From contig NZ_PEFL01000001.1 in NCBI RefSeq assembly GCF_002754475.1, forward strand, positions 1,798,001-1,862,000: a stretch of 64,000 nucleotides of DNA, read 5' to 3'. Shown here piece by piece: positions 1 to 8,412 of this stretch. The notes below the pieces were generated by a model, which was given only the letters and a program-made list of their open reading frames with translations, was not told where the DNA came from and ran no database searches. Within the stretch, counting starts at the first letter, position 1, and each line of letters starts with the position of its first letter. This DNA is from Comamonas sp. 26. GTDB taxonomy: Bacteria; Pseudomonadota; Gammaproteobacteria; Burkholderiales; Burkholderiaceae_C. The position numbers and the translations under genes were made by a program.

Positions 1-421
1 CGTTGCGAGTGTCCAGCGTTACCACTTCGCGGCCATCGTCGTCGTGGCCTTGCTCCAGCCAGCGGCGCAGCGTGGCAGGAGCAACCGATGGGGCGCGGCC
101 ATTAGCGGGACGAATGGTAGGGTGGTCCATGCGAATGATTTCATTCTTGACCTTGACCAGCATCTTGCGAAACGGCACGGTCTCGGACCAGCTTTCCTTA
201 GGTGCGAGGTCGGCAAAGCGCTCATCCTGGCGCAGTGCATCGACAAAGCTGTGGACGGCTTCGGCCGGGCCAGCCAGAAAGAAGTTGATGCCCTCTTCGG
301 CCAGCAGCACCGTACCTTTGAGGTTCAGGGCTTGGGCGCGCTCATGCAGCGTCTCGCGTAGCTGAGCAGCATCGGGCAGGGGGGTGAATTTGTAGCAGGA
401 AATGTTGAGTATGTCGGCCAC
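1..421 (-). CDS. trhO: tRNA uridine(34) hydroxylase TrhO (YceA family), 3' part cut by window edge
   Basis: I translated this by hand; it runs off the left edge, so only about 140 N-terminal residues are present. Early motifs are NISCYKF, GTVLLAEEGINFFLAG and PFRKMLVKVKNEIIRMDHP, followed by VTLDTRN, the start of the rhodanese domain. These are typical of the YceA/TrhO family, which hydroxylates U34 of certain tRNAs as a step towards 5-carboxymethoxyuridine or 5-methoxyuridine. The catalytic rhodanese cysteine lies outside the window. The start chosen is GTG at 421, because family homology begins there. The frame is open further upstream and no strong ribosome site is visible, so the start is tentative. 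It lies 50 bp downstream of the MinD-like gene on the same strand. Confidence 0.85.
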   Translation of the reverse strand, partial: MADILNISCYKFTPLPDAAQLRETLHERAQALNLKGTVLLAEEGINFFLAGPAEAVHSFVDALRQDERFADLAPKESWSETVPFRKMLVKVKNEIIRMDHPTIRPANGRAPSVAPATLRRWLEQGHDDDGREVVTLDTRN

Positions 422-471
422 GTCGGTATCCGGGTGCGGCCGCTCGGCGGCTGTGTCGAGGGTGACGCAGC

Positions 472-1323
472 TCAGACCGGGGCCGTCAGTGCTGTCTTGA
501 TTTTATTGGACAGCTGTGCCACTGCGAGAGAAGCGGGTGCTCCGGGCATGGATTGCAGCAGCAGCTGCCGGCGCATCACGGCTTCGCGCACGGCAGAATC
601 GACCGGAATATCGCCCCAGTGAGTGAGCTGCAGCGGCTCGCCTGACTCGGTGGTCACAAAGCGGTTGAGCACCTGTTGCAGCTGGCTGGTAATGGCCCGG
701 CCATCGCCGGGGCGCTGGGCCTGGTTGATAACCAGCCGCACCTGCTGGCGCTTTTGCTGCAGCGCCAAAACCTTGATGGCGGCGTAGGCATCGGTCAGCG
801 AGGTGGGCTCGGGCGTGGCCACGACCAGCACTTCGGTGGCTAAGGAGACCGAGAACAGCACGACATCAGAGATGCCAGCACCGGTGTCGAGCAAGATGAT
901 GTCGTAGCGGGGGCGCAGCGTCTCTATGGTGCGCATGAACTGGGCGCGAATCTCGGGCGTAAGGCGCGAGTATTCGATCATTCCAGAGCCTGCCAGCAGT
1001 ACGGAGTAGCCGCCGGAGGTGGTCAGAATGGCTTCATCCAGCGAGGCACGACCCGTGAATACGTCGTGCAGCGTGACCTTGGGGTAGAGGTTGAGCACCA
1101 CATCCAGGTTGGCAAGGCCCAGGTCTGCATCCAGCACCAGTACATTGAAGCCGTGGCGCGTGAGGGCTGCAGCCAGGTTGGCGGAAACAAATGTTTTGCC
1201 TACACCGCCTTTGCCACTGGTGACAGCGATGATGTGGGCCAGTTTGGATCGGCTGGGTGCCCGTAATGCATCTTCCATGGAAATATGTGCGGGCAGTGTG
1301 GGGAGTGTGACCAAGGTATCCAT
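472..1323 (-). CDS. MinD/ParA-family P-loop ATPase, FlhG-like
   Basis: A 283-residue cytosolic ATPase of the MinD/ParA superfamily. It has a deviant Walker A motif, SGKGGVGKT, near residue 36, then VLDADLGLANLDVVLNL and DIILLDTGAGIS as the switch and Walker B regions. TPEPTSLTDAYAAIKVL follows. This pattern matches FlhG/FleN (flagellar number regulators) better than MinD itself, and a C-terminal MinD membrane helix is not evident. No flagellar genes are in view, so the cellular role is inferred only. It starts 4 bp after the stop of the upstream diguanylate cyclase gene, so the two are almost certainly co-transcribed, which suggests a link with c-di-GMP signalling. Confidence 0.85.
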   Translation of the reverse strand: MDTLVTLPTLPAHISMEDALRAPSRSKLAHIIAVTSGKGGVGKTFVSANLAAALTRHGFNVLVLDADLGLANLDVVLNLYPKVTLHDVFTGRASLDEAILTTSGGYSVLLAGSGMIEYSRLTPEIRAQFMRTIETLRPRYDIILLDTGAGISDVVLFSVSLATEVLVVATPEPTSLTDAYAAIKVLALQQKRQQVRLVINQAQRPGDGRAITSQLQQVLNRFVTTESGEPLQLTHWGDIPVDSAVREAVMRRQLLLQSMPGAPASLAVAQLSNKIKTALTAPV

Positions 1324-1327
1324 CGTC

Positions 1328-2125
1328 TCAAGGCGTTATGACCTGGCGCTCGGCGTCGGTGTATACGTCTGGTGCTGTGTTGTGCTCTGAGCCATTTTCC
1401 TCGAAGGTGGCGGCAGGCAAAGGGCTGAAAAGCAGGCTTTTTTCCTCGGCACTCACGGTACTGTCGGGTGGATCTTCCATGAATACGCAGTTGCGGCCTG
1501 CTGATTTGGCCAGATACAGCTGCCGGTCGGCACGTTCTGTCCATAGCTGGGTCGTGCTGCGAATCCATTGCTGGGCGTAGACACCGCCAATGCTCACAGT
1601 CATGTGCAGGTCCTGGCCGGAGGAGATGCGGACGGGCGTGGACTCAATGGTCTGGCGCAGGCGTTCAGCCACTGCATGGCCCTGATGGGCGGGGCAGGCA
1701 GGCAGAACAATGGCAAATTCTTCGCCGCCATAGCGGGACAGCGTGTCCATGGGGCGTATGCCTTCGGAAAGGGTCTGCGCCACAGACTGCAGCACCATGT
1801 CGCCCGCGATGTGGCCATGCGTGTCATTGATCTGCTTGAAGTGATCAATGTCCAGCATGAGCAGCAGAGCCGTTTCGCCGGAGCGTGCCACGCGGTCCAT
1901 CTCACGCTCGATGACGGTGCGGAAGTGGCGGCGGTTAGCAAGCCCCGTGAGGGGGTCGCGCAAAGACAGCTCGCACAGACCGTCAATCAGTGCTTGCAGG
2001 TAATGGGTAGGAGTGTCCGTGGGCAGGCGAATCTCGTCGCCGCCTGTGCGTGTCACCAGATTATGGGCGGTGGCAAGGCGCAGATCACGCAGAAACACGG
2101 ATTGATGAGGTGCGGATGAGGTCAC
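1328..2125 (-). CDS. Diguanylate cyclase (GGDEF domain)
   Basis: A 265-residue protein with a GGDEF domain from about residue 55 to 220 and no membrane segment or recognised sensor domain. The active-site loop reads RYGGEEF, a functional GGEEF variant. The sequence RPMD lies exactly five residues upstream and fits the RxxD inhibitory I-site, so the enzyme should be product-inhibited. DPLTGLANRRHF marks the start of the domain. It is expected to make cyclic di-GMP from two GTP. The first 50 residues are unassigned. It is the upstream partner of the MinD-like ATPase, with a 4 bp gap. The C-terminal 60 residues are low in recognisable features. Confidence 0.93.
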   Translation of the reverse strand: MTSSAPHQSVFLRDLRLATAHNLVTRTGGDEIRLPTDTPTHYLQALIDGLCELSLRDPLTGLANRRHFRTVIEREMDRVARSGETALLLMLDIDHFKQINDTHGHIAGDMVLQSVAQTLSEGIRPMDTLSRYGGEEFAIVLPACPAHQGHAVAERLRQTIESTPVRISSGQDLHMTVSIGGVYAQQWIRSTTQLWTERADRQLYLAKSAGRNCVFMEDPPDSTVSAEEKSLLFSPLPAATFEENGSEHNTAPDVYTDAERQVITP

Positions 2126-2204
2126 AACTTGCTATCAATGATGGCTATTAGTGTAGCAGTGCGCCTTGATTTTCTGTAACTGCAGGTTTATCCGTAGCGT
2201 TGAT

Positions 2205-3890
2205 TTAGGTCAGCTTTGTGGGGAAATTGCCAAGGCTTTGCAAAAACTCGGCATCAGTTCGGTACAGCCTCACAGGACTGCCTTTTCTGCCCAGCAGGCC
2301 TGCGCGCTGAAGGCGTTGCTCTGCGGGCAGCTTCAGTCCCACCACATGCAGCAAGCCGCCGCGTAGAGCGACGAGCCGCTCCAGTCTGGCAAAAGTTTCC
2401 ACACCCGTAATGTCGATACTGTTGATGGATTGCATCAGCAGCGCCAGGTCCTGGGTCTGGGGGGACTGCTGCAAGGCGTCGGCGGCATAGCGCTCCAGCG
2501 CGGTGGCGGTGGCAAAGTCCAGATCGGCATCCATGCGCAGGGCGATGAGCTGGGGTGCGAGCACCGGCAACTGCCAGAGCTGGCGGCTGCGCAGGCTGCC
2601 ATCGGGGTGCAGGCCGACCTCAATAATGCGTGGATGCAGGTGCTGGTAGAGGTAATAGGCCTGGCTGAGCATGATGCCGGCGAACACGCCCCAGTACATG
2701 CGCGGCGCGGTGACAATGGTCAGCACCAGCGTAGCGACGCTGATGCAGGCCTCGACTCTTGAAATTTTGAACAGCTTGAGAATGGCACTGGGCTTGACCA
2801 GATTGAGCACCGCCGTGATCACAATGGCTGCCAGCGCCGACTGGGGCACGTGGTACAGCCATGGAATGAACCAGAGCACCACCACAATGACCAGCAAAAT
2901 GGAAAAGACATTGGCATAGCCCGTCTTGGCGCCGGCCAGCAGGTTGACGGCCGAGCGCGAGAATGAAGCGCTGGTGGCAAAGCTGCCAAACAGGCCTGCA
3001 CTGATTTTGGACAGCCCCTGTGCAATCAAATCCTGATTTTCATTCCAGCGCGTACCTGCCTGTTGGTGCTCGACCTGCGCACTGGAGGCGGTCTCCAGAA
3101 AGCTGACCAGAGAAATGACCAGAACCGGCATGATGAGTCCGGCAAACTGCTCCCATTCCAGTATGCCCGGCCACTGAAAGTGCGGCAGACCAGCTGGCAG
3201 GTGGCCGATGACGGAGCCACCGCCATCGGCAAAGCCTGTTGCCCAACTGATGAGGCCGGTCAGCCCGATGATGAAAATGGCCGAGGGGAAAGCAGGTCGC
3301 CATTTTTTGGCCAGCATCAGCAAGGCCATGCTGCACAGGCCATAGGCGATAGATTGCCCGCTGAACAGATAAATCGAGGGTGAATGCCAGACCGTGCTCC
3401 AGTCCGAGCGCATGCCCAGCAGCGTGGGTAGCTGTGAGGCCAGAATCAGCAAAGCCGCCGCTTGCGTAAAGCCCGCCAGCACGGGCGAGGTGACGAGGTT
3501 GAGCAGCCAGCCCGCGCGCACCATGCCAAGGCTCCACTGCAGCAGGCCCGAAAGAATGGCCATCCATGCCGCCAGAGCCACCCATTGGGTGGAGCCGGGT
3601 TCGGCCATACCTGTCAGCGATGCACCAATCAGCAGCGCGCTGAGAGCGGTGGGACCCACGCCCAAACGGGGCGAGGGGCTGAACAGCACGGCAATGGCCG
3701 CCGGAATGATGGAGGCGTAAATGCCCGTAATCAGCGGCATGCCGGCCAGCGCTGCATAGGCCACGCCTTGCGGCAGCAGCATCAGACCGACAGTCAGGCC
3801 CGCCCAGAATTCACCGCGCAGCAGGGCGGATGTGGGTTTGGGCCAATTGAGAAAAGGGAGCCAGCGGGCCAAAGATTGCATGGGGGTCAT
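2205..3890 (-). CDS. SulP-family anion transporter with C-terminal STAS domain
   Basis: A 561-residue inner-membrane transporter of the SLC26/SulP family. The signature GLMLLPQGVAYAALAGMP lies near residue 35, and about 11-14 hydrophobic segments run to around residue 410. SFSRSAVNLLAGAKT fits the conserved TM8 region. A cytoplasmic STAS domain occupies roughly residues 440-550. Family substrates include sulfate, bicarbonate and C4-dicarboxylates, and the sequence does not decide between them. It is a single gene with 79 bp to the next gene downstream. The start ATG at 3890 gives the usual short N-terminus before the first SulP motif. Confidence 0.92.
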   Translation of the reverse strand: MTPMQSLARWLPFLNWPKPTSALLRGEFWAGLTVGLMLLPQGVAYAALAGMPLITGIYASIIPAAIAVLFSPSPRLGVGPTALSALLIGASLTGMAEPGSTQWVALAAWMAILSGLLQWSLGMVRAGWLLNLVTSPVLAGFTQAAALLILASQLPTLLGMRSDWSTVWHSPSIYLFSGQSIAYGLCSMALLMLAKKWRPAFPSAIFIIGLTGLISWATGFADGGGSVIGHLPAGLPHFQWPGILEWEQFAGLIMPVLVISLVSFLETASSAQVEHQQAGTRWNENQDLIAQGLSKISAGLFGSFATSASFSRSAVNLLAGAKTGYANVFSILLVIVVVLWFIPWLYHVPQSALAAIVITAVLNLVKPSAILKLFKISRVEACISVATLVLTIVTAPRMYWGVFAGIMLSQAYYLYQHLHPRIIEVGLHPDGSLRSRQLWQLPVLAPQLIALRMDADLDFATATALERYAADALQQSPQTQDLALLMQSINSIDITGVETFARLERLVALRGGLLHVVGLKLPAEQRLQRAGLLGRKGSPVRLYRTDAEFLQSLGNFPTKLT

Positions 3891-3951
3891 TGTCCGCGAA
3901 TGAAATCACGAAAGACCCCTGAAGCTTAGCCGCTGATTGTTTTGATGAGAT

Positions 3952-3980
3952 TAAAAAAAGAGAGGCTCAAGGCCTCTCTT
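3952..3980 (-). terminator. Rho-independent terminator of the DUF1329 gene
   Basis: AAGAGAGGC at 3958-3966 pairs with GCCTCTCTT at 3972-3980 around a TCAAG loop. On the minus strand the hairpin is followed by a run of seven T. It lies 49 bp beyond the stop of the gene that ends at 4029. Confidence 0.85.
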
Positions 3981-4028
3981 CCCACCTTTCGGTGTGGTGC
4001 GCGCAGTGGTTGATCCACCGGTCTATTT

Positions 4029-5402
4029 TTAGTTACCCAGATTGCGAATCGCTTCGGGGGTGTACTGGCTGGGCTTGAGGTTGTCCTTGCCCAGAATCGG
4101 AGCCTTGGGGCGTTCCTGCACCAGATTCATGCTGACATAAGAGCCCGCATTCAAGTCGTAGTAGAACGAGGTGCCTGCATGCCACTTCTTAATGTCGTAG
4201 GCATAGTAGTAGTTGATCTCGCCGTGCTGCCACAGCTGGCCGCGTGCATCGTAGAAGTCACCCGAGACGGCGTGGCCTGTGTCCTCATCAATGAACATCA
4301 CGCGCTTGGAGTAAACATGGCGGTAGCCGGGCTTGAGCTTGCCTTCCAGCACCCAGACGCGGCGCAGCTCGTAGCGGGTGTAGGCCGGATTGGGGTGACC
4401 GGGCTTGAGTAGGTCAGCGTACTTGATTTGCTGGTTGATACGGAAGGTATTCGCAGGGATGTACATCTCGCGCTTGCCTTGCATGGACCACTCATAGCGC
4501 TCGGAGCCGCCGTTGAACAGGCGCTCTGAGTCGATGGTGGCCTTGCCACTGGTGCCGGGGGAGGGCTGGTCATAGCCGAACTCGGGCAGCTGGCGCACGC
4601 GGCGTGTGCCGGGGTCATAGGCCCAGGCCAGACGCTTGTCTGTGCCGAAGTTCATGGGCTCAATCGACAGAATCACGCCCCCTTTCTCGCGCTCGGGCAG
4701 CATCGAGAAGTTGGTCACATACGCGTATTTGCCATCGTTGGGCTTGCCCAGATTTTCCTTGGAGTCATAGCGGCTGAGCTGAATGTAGCTGGTGCGGCCC
4801 CAGGCAATATCGCCCCCTGCACCCACCAGAGCCATGTCACGCTCCACCTCTTCGGTGCTGGCACGGCTGGGGATCAGGTTGTTCCAGAACAGCTCAAGGC
4901 CAGTCTTGGGAATGGGGAAGGGCAGTGCACCCATGAAGCCCTTGACGCCATTGCCTTCATTGACGACTTCGGCTTCCAGTGCGTTGCGCTTGATCACCGC
5001 GCAGATTTCGTCGTCATAGCGAAAGTCGCGGTGACCCGGATAAACGGGGATGCGCATGGTGGTGGGGAAGCGCTTGAGCAGGGCCTTTTGGCCGTCGCTG
5101 AGCTTGTCCGCGTACTGGGCCATATTGGCCGCCGTGATTTCTACGACAGGCTTTTCATTGGCGTAGATATCAGGCTGGAACTTGCCCACCGACTTGGTGA
5201 ACTTCACGCCGGGCGGCACGCCCAGAATTTTTCCGGTAAAGGCGGGAATGCTGCCATCCGCATTGCCGGCCTTGATGGCACCGGTGCAGGTCAGCTCCTT
5301 GCCCAGCTTGTCGGCTTCTGCGGCGGGCACCTTGGCAAAGGCGGCTCCGGCCATCAAACCCATGCAAAGCATCAGGGCTGCGCTCATTTTTTTATCTTGC
5401 AT
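4029..5402 (-). CDS. DUF1329 family exported protein
   Basis: A 457-residue protein with a clear Sec signal peptide (basic MQDKK, hydrophobic core LMLCMGLMAGAAFA, cleavage near residue 23), so the mature part is periplasmic or outer-membrane associated. The body matches the DUF1329 family, which is related in fold to outer-membrane lipoprotein-sorting proteins; typical stretches are NLIPSR, SYIQLSRYD and TFRINQQIKYADLLKPGHPNPAY. Family members often sit near DUF1302 proteins and RND-type exporters and have been linked to hydrophobic substrates, but no such partner is in view. No catalytic residues are known. A strong terminator follows. Function is unassigned. Confidence 0.88.
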   Translation of the reverse strand: MQDKKMSAALMLCMGLMAGAAFAKVPAAEADKLGKELTCTGAIKAGNADGSIPAFTGKILGVPPGVKFTKSVGKFQPDIYANEKPVVEITAANMAQYADKLSDGQKALLKRFPTTMRIPVYPGHRDFRYDDEICAVIKRNALEAEVVNEGNGVKGFMGALPFPIPKTGLELFWNNLIPSRASTEEVERDMALVGAGGDIAWGRTSYIQLSRYDSKENLGKPNDGKYAYVTNFSMLPEREKGGVILSIEPMNFGTDKRLAWAYDPGTRRVRQLPEFGYDQPSPGTSGKATIDSERLFNGGSERYEWSMQGKREMYIPANTFRINQQIKYADLLKPGHPNPAYTRYELRRVWVLEGKLKPGYRHVYSKRVMFIDEDTGHAVSGDFYDARGQLWQHGEINYYYAYDIKKWHAGTSFYYDLNAGSYVSMNLVQERPKAPILGKDNLKPSQYTPEAIRNLGN

Positions 5403-5524
5403 CGCTCTCTTCCCCCTCTAAAAATCCATGCAGGTCGTTGCCTGTGATGGATCAATTCTAGGGATATTTGTCATGTCATGAATCGTCTGATAAGACTAAT
5501 CAAAAGGTTCATATCTGTGTCAAT

Positions 5525-5558
5525 AAAAAAGGCAGCGCCGTTGCCGGAGCTGCCTTTT
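5525..5558 (-). terminator. Rho-independent terminator of lysP
   Basis: AAAAGGCAGC at 5527-5536 pairs with GCTGCCTTTT at 5549-5558 around a GC-rich 12-base loop. The minus-strand read ends in six T. It begins 22 bp past the lysP stop. The arms are A/T-flanked on both sides, so weak bidirectional use is possible. Confidence 0.85.
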
Positions 5559-5579
5559 GAAGAAAGAGCGGGCTGAAAA

Positions 5580-7055
5580 TTAATCCGAGCCGCGCAGATC
5601 CATCTCTTCGTATTTGACGATCTTGGTGCCCTTGACCCACTTGTAGCCAAACCAGATGGCCAGGAACAAAGGCAGGCCGATATAGGTGGCGATGGCGCCG
5701 ATCCAGTCGATCTGGTCCTTGATCAGGTTTTCATAGTTCTGGCCCAGCGTGATGACCAGGCACAGCACAAAGGCAAAGATGGGGCCGAAAGGGAAGGCCG
5801 CCGCCTTGTAGGGCAGCTGGTTCAAGTCGAAGTTCTGTGCTTCGCAGCCCTTGCGGAAGCGGTAGTGGCTGATCGCAATGCCCAGCCAGGCCACAAAGCC
5901 GCACATGCCTGACAGGTTCAGCAGCCAGATATAGACCACTTCGGGGCTGAAGACATTGGTGAAGAAGCACATGGCGGCGATCAGCGTGGTGGCAATCAGA
6001 GCCATCACAGGCACGCCGCGAGAATTCACTCTGGCAAACAGCTTGGGTGCCATGCCTTGTGTTGCCATGGCGTACAGCATGCGGGTCGAGGCATACATGC
6101 CCGAGTTACCGGCGGACAGCACAGAAGTCAGCACCACGGCATTCATCACGGCAGCAGCGCCCAGCAGACCTGCACGTTCGAAAACCAGGGTGAAGGGGCT
6201 GACAGCAATGTCGCCCAGATCGTTGCGCAGCAGCTTGGGGTCGGTGTATGGAATCAGCAGGCCGATGATGAGAATGGCGAAAACGTAGAACAGCAAAATG
6301 CGCCAGAACACCTTGCGCACGGCCTTGGGCACGTTCTTGCTCGGGTCTTCCGATTCGCCTGCGGCGATACCGATCAGCTCGGTGCCCTGAAACGAAAAGC
6401 CCACCACCATGGCTACGCCAATCAGTGCGGCAAAGCCGCCTGCAAAAGGCGCATCACCGGCGGTGAAGTTGGCGACATTGCCCCAGAAACCCTCGGGCGC
6501 ACCGCCTTGCAAAATGCCAAAAATCATCAGCACACCAATGCCGATGAAGACCAGTACCGTAGTGACCTTGATGGCAGCGAACCAGAACTCTGACTCGCCA
6601 AAGCCTTTGGCTGAGAGAGCGTTGAGTCCAAACATCAGCGCCAGAAACAGGGCGCTCCAGAGCATGCCGTTGGTGCCGGGGAACCAGTAGGCCATGACCA
6701 GCTGTGCGGCCACCAGATCGACCGCAATGGTCACGGCCCAGTTGTACCAGTAGTTCCAGCCCAGGGCGAAGCCAAAGCCTTCGTCCACATACTTGGCACC
6801 ATAGGTGGCAAACGAGCCGGACACGGGCATGTGCGCGGCCATTTCGCCCAGACTGGTCATCAAAAAGTAGACCATCAGGCCGACGACCATATAGGCCAGC
6901 AGGGCGCCGCCAGGGCCGGCTTGCGAGATGGTGGCACCGGAGGCCACGAAGAGCCCTGTGCCGATGGAGCCGCCGATGGCGATCATCGACATATGGCGGG
7001 CCTTGAGGGAACGGTGCAAACCACCGTTGTCAGTTTTTGCTTGGCTATCGCTCAT
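5580..7055 (-). CDS. lysP: Lysine-specific permease LysP
   Basis: A 491-residue amino-acid permease of the APC superfamily with about 12 membrane segments, taking up lysine with protons across the inner membrane. Close resemblance to the Escherichia coli LysP sequence as I know it supports the name: GFSFQGTELIGIAAGESEDP, RILLFYVFAILIIGLLIPYT, SPFTLVF, MNAVVLTSVLSAGNSGMYAS, ISHYRFRKG and the C-terminal IWFGYKWVKGT. The open frame extends to 7196, but the ATG at 7055 gives the normal family N-terminus. The extra 47 residues are polar and unlike the family. A LysR-type dyad lies about 250 bp upstream. The gene ends in its own terminator. Confidence 0.92.
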   Translation of the reverse strand: MSDSQAKTDNGGLHRSLKARHMSMIAIGGSIGTGLFVASGATISQAGPGGALLAYMVVGLMVYFLMTSLGEMAAHMPVSGSFATYGAKYVDEGFGFALGWNYWYNWAVTIAVDLVAAQLVMAYWFPGTNGMLWSALFLALMFGLNALSAKGFGESEFWFAAIKVTTVLVFIGIGVLMIFGILQGGAPEGFWGNVANFTAGDAPFAGGFAALIGVAMVVGFSFQGTELIGIAAGESEDPSKNVPKAVRKVFWRILLFYVFAILIIGLLIPYTDPKLLRNDLGDIAVSPFTLVFERAGLLGAAAVMNAVVLTSVLSAGNSGMYASTRMLYAMATQGMAPKLFARVNSRGVPVMALIATTLIAAMCFFTNVFSPEVVYIWLLNLSGMCGFVAWLGIAISHYRFRKGCEAQNFDLNQLPYKAAAFPFGPIFAFVLCLVITLGQNYENLIKDQIDWIGAIATYIGLPLFLAIWFGYKWVKGTKIVKYEEMDLRGSD

Positions 7056-7300
7056 GAGAGATTCTGATTTTTGCAGCGCACGAAGCAGGTGGAAAGTGGC
7101 TTGCGTACAAGCCGTTGCTTCATGTTTTGAGTGGCGTTGTGATGCCCGGTTGACCCGGATATCAACGCGGTCAGCGTGATGCGCGATGACATGCATCGTC
7201 CTCAGAGGCTGCCGACAGGGTGCCGATTGTGAGCGATTTGCGCCTGCACTGTGCAGCAGGCGCGGGGGATGTTGGTGTTTGCCACTTGTTTGAATTCCTA

Positions 7301-7325
7301 AGTTATTGATTTTTATCGAATAACT
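7301..7325. promoter_or_regulatory. Putative LysR-type regulator box upstream of lysP
   Basis: AGTTATT at 7301-7307 and AATAACT at 7319-7325 form a perfect dyad with an 11-base spacer, which is the T-N11-A layout recognised by LysR-type regulators. It lies in an AT-rich stretch about 245 bp upstream of lysP. In Escherichia coli lysP is activated by the LysR-type protein ArgP, so the match is suggestive. No regulator gene is adjacent. The rest of 7056-7508 shows no gene. Confidence 0.4.
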
Positions 7326-7508
7326 GAGAATTTAGCGGTTTTCTCAAATATCCTTAAACCTTCGTCAATTCGTAGTCTTTGTTGGGCGGGTCTTTGGCTG
7401 CTGAAGTTCTTGAATGTTGATGTTTAGGCTGATTTGTTAGTCATTTCGTCAATTTATAAAGTTAAATTAACTTTATCACCGGGCAATAATTGTCGGTTTT
7501 GAATGAAA

Positions 7509-7545
7509 AAGCTGCTAGCGCTTATGGATAAAGCGCTAGCAGCTT
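7509..7545. repeat. Dispersed Comamonadaceae-type repeat, perfect inverted form
   Basis: AAGCTGCTAGCGCTT at 7509-7523 and its exact complement at 7531-7545 flank a 7-base loop, giving a 15-bp stem. The downstream GTTTTGATAGC is also found in other copies in this window (24902, 45218, 47177). It lies between lysP and the ABC-transporter operon, 48 bp past the ATPase stop codon, and may also act as a transcription stop for that operon. Confidence 0.75.
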
Positions 7546-7593
7546 CTGTTTTGATAGCAAATGGATTGCGGTGAATTGCGATCCGCTGTTCGG

Positions 7594-8388
7594 TCAGCTC
7601 AGCAGCAATGCATCATCCGACAGCTTTTCGCCGCGAACCTTCTCGAACATGTGCAGCAGGTCAGGCACATCCATCTTGGCGCGCTCTTCGCCGCTCACAT
7701 CCAGCACCACATTGCCCTGGTGCAGCATGACGGTGCGCGTGCCCACATCCAGCGCCTGACGCATGCTGTGCGTGACCATCATGGTGGTCAGTTTGGTTTC
7801 CTGCACGATGCGGTCGGTCAGTCGCAGCACAAAGTCTGCGGTGCGCGGGTCCAGCGCGGCCGTGTGCTCATCGAGCAGCAGAATGCGCGAGGGCTGCAGC
7901 GCAGCCATCAGCAGGCTCACGGCCTGGCGCTGGCCGCCAGACAGCAGGCCGATGCGGTCGGACAGGCGATTTTCGAGGCCCAGGCCCAGCGTGGACAGGC
8001 GTTCGCGGTATAGATCGCGGTTGGCGGCCTTTACGGCCTTGGACAGGCCGCGAAAGTTGCCACGCTCATGCGCCAGCGCCATGTTTTCTTCGATGGACAG
8101 GTCTTCGCAAGTACCGGCCATAGGGTCCTGAAACACGCGGGCGACCTGCTTGGAGCGGGACCAGACGGGCATGCGCGTCATGTCGATGCCGGCGATTTCA
8201 ATCTTGCCTTTGTCCACGCTCTGGTCGCCAGAGACGCAGTTCAAAAATGTGGACTTGCCCGCGCCATTGGAGCCGATGACGGTGACAAACTGGCCATCAG
8301 GAATGGACAGCGACAGGCCGCGCAGGGCGCGCGTCTCAATCGGCGTGCCGGGGTTGAAGGTGAGTTCGAGGTTTTGTGCGTTCAGCAT
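7594..8388 (-). CDS. ABC transporter ATP-binding protein (TrpZ-like)
   Basis: A 264-residue ATPase with Walker A GSNGAGKST near residue 39, Q-loop VFQDP, signature LSGGQRQ and Walker B ILLLDE followed by HTAALDP. The histidine in place of the usual proline after DE is a hallmark of the subfamily paired with PF04392 binding proteins. It energises import through the permease encoded upstream; the two genes are 24 bp apart, and the binding-protein gene is first in the operon. Characterised relatives (streptococcal TrpXYZ) import tryptophan, but the substrate here is not established. Confidence 0.9.
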   Translation of the reverse strand: MLNAQNLELTFNPGTPIETRALRGLSLSIPDGQFVTVIGSNGAGKSTFLNCVSGDQSVDKGKIEIAGIDMTRMPVWSRSKQVARVFQDPMAGTCEDLSIEENMALAHERGNFRGLSKAVKAANRDLYRERLSTLGLGLENRLSDRIGLLSGGQRQAVSLLMAALQPSRILLLDEHTAALDPRTADFVLRLTDRIVQETKLTTMMVTHSMRQALDVGTRTVMLHQGNVVLDVSGEERAKMDVPDLLHMFEKVRGEKLSDDALLLS

Positions 8389-8412
8389 GGTGTTCTCCGC
8401 AGTCCTTCTTCT

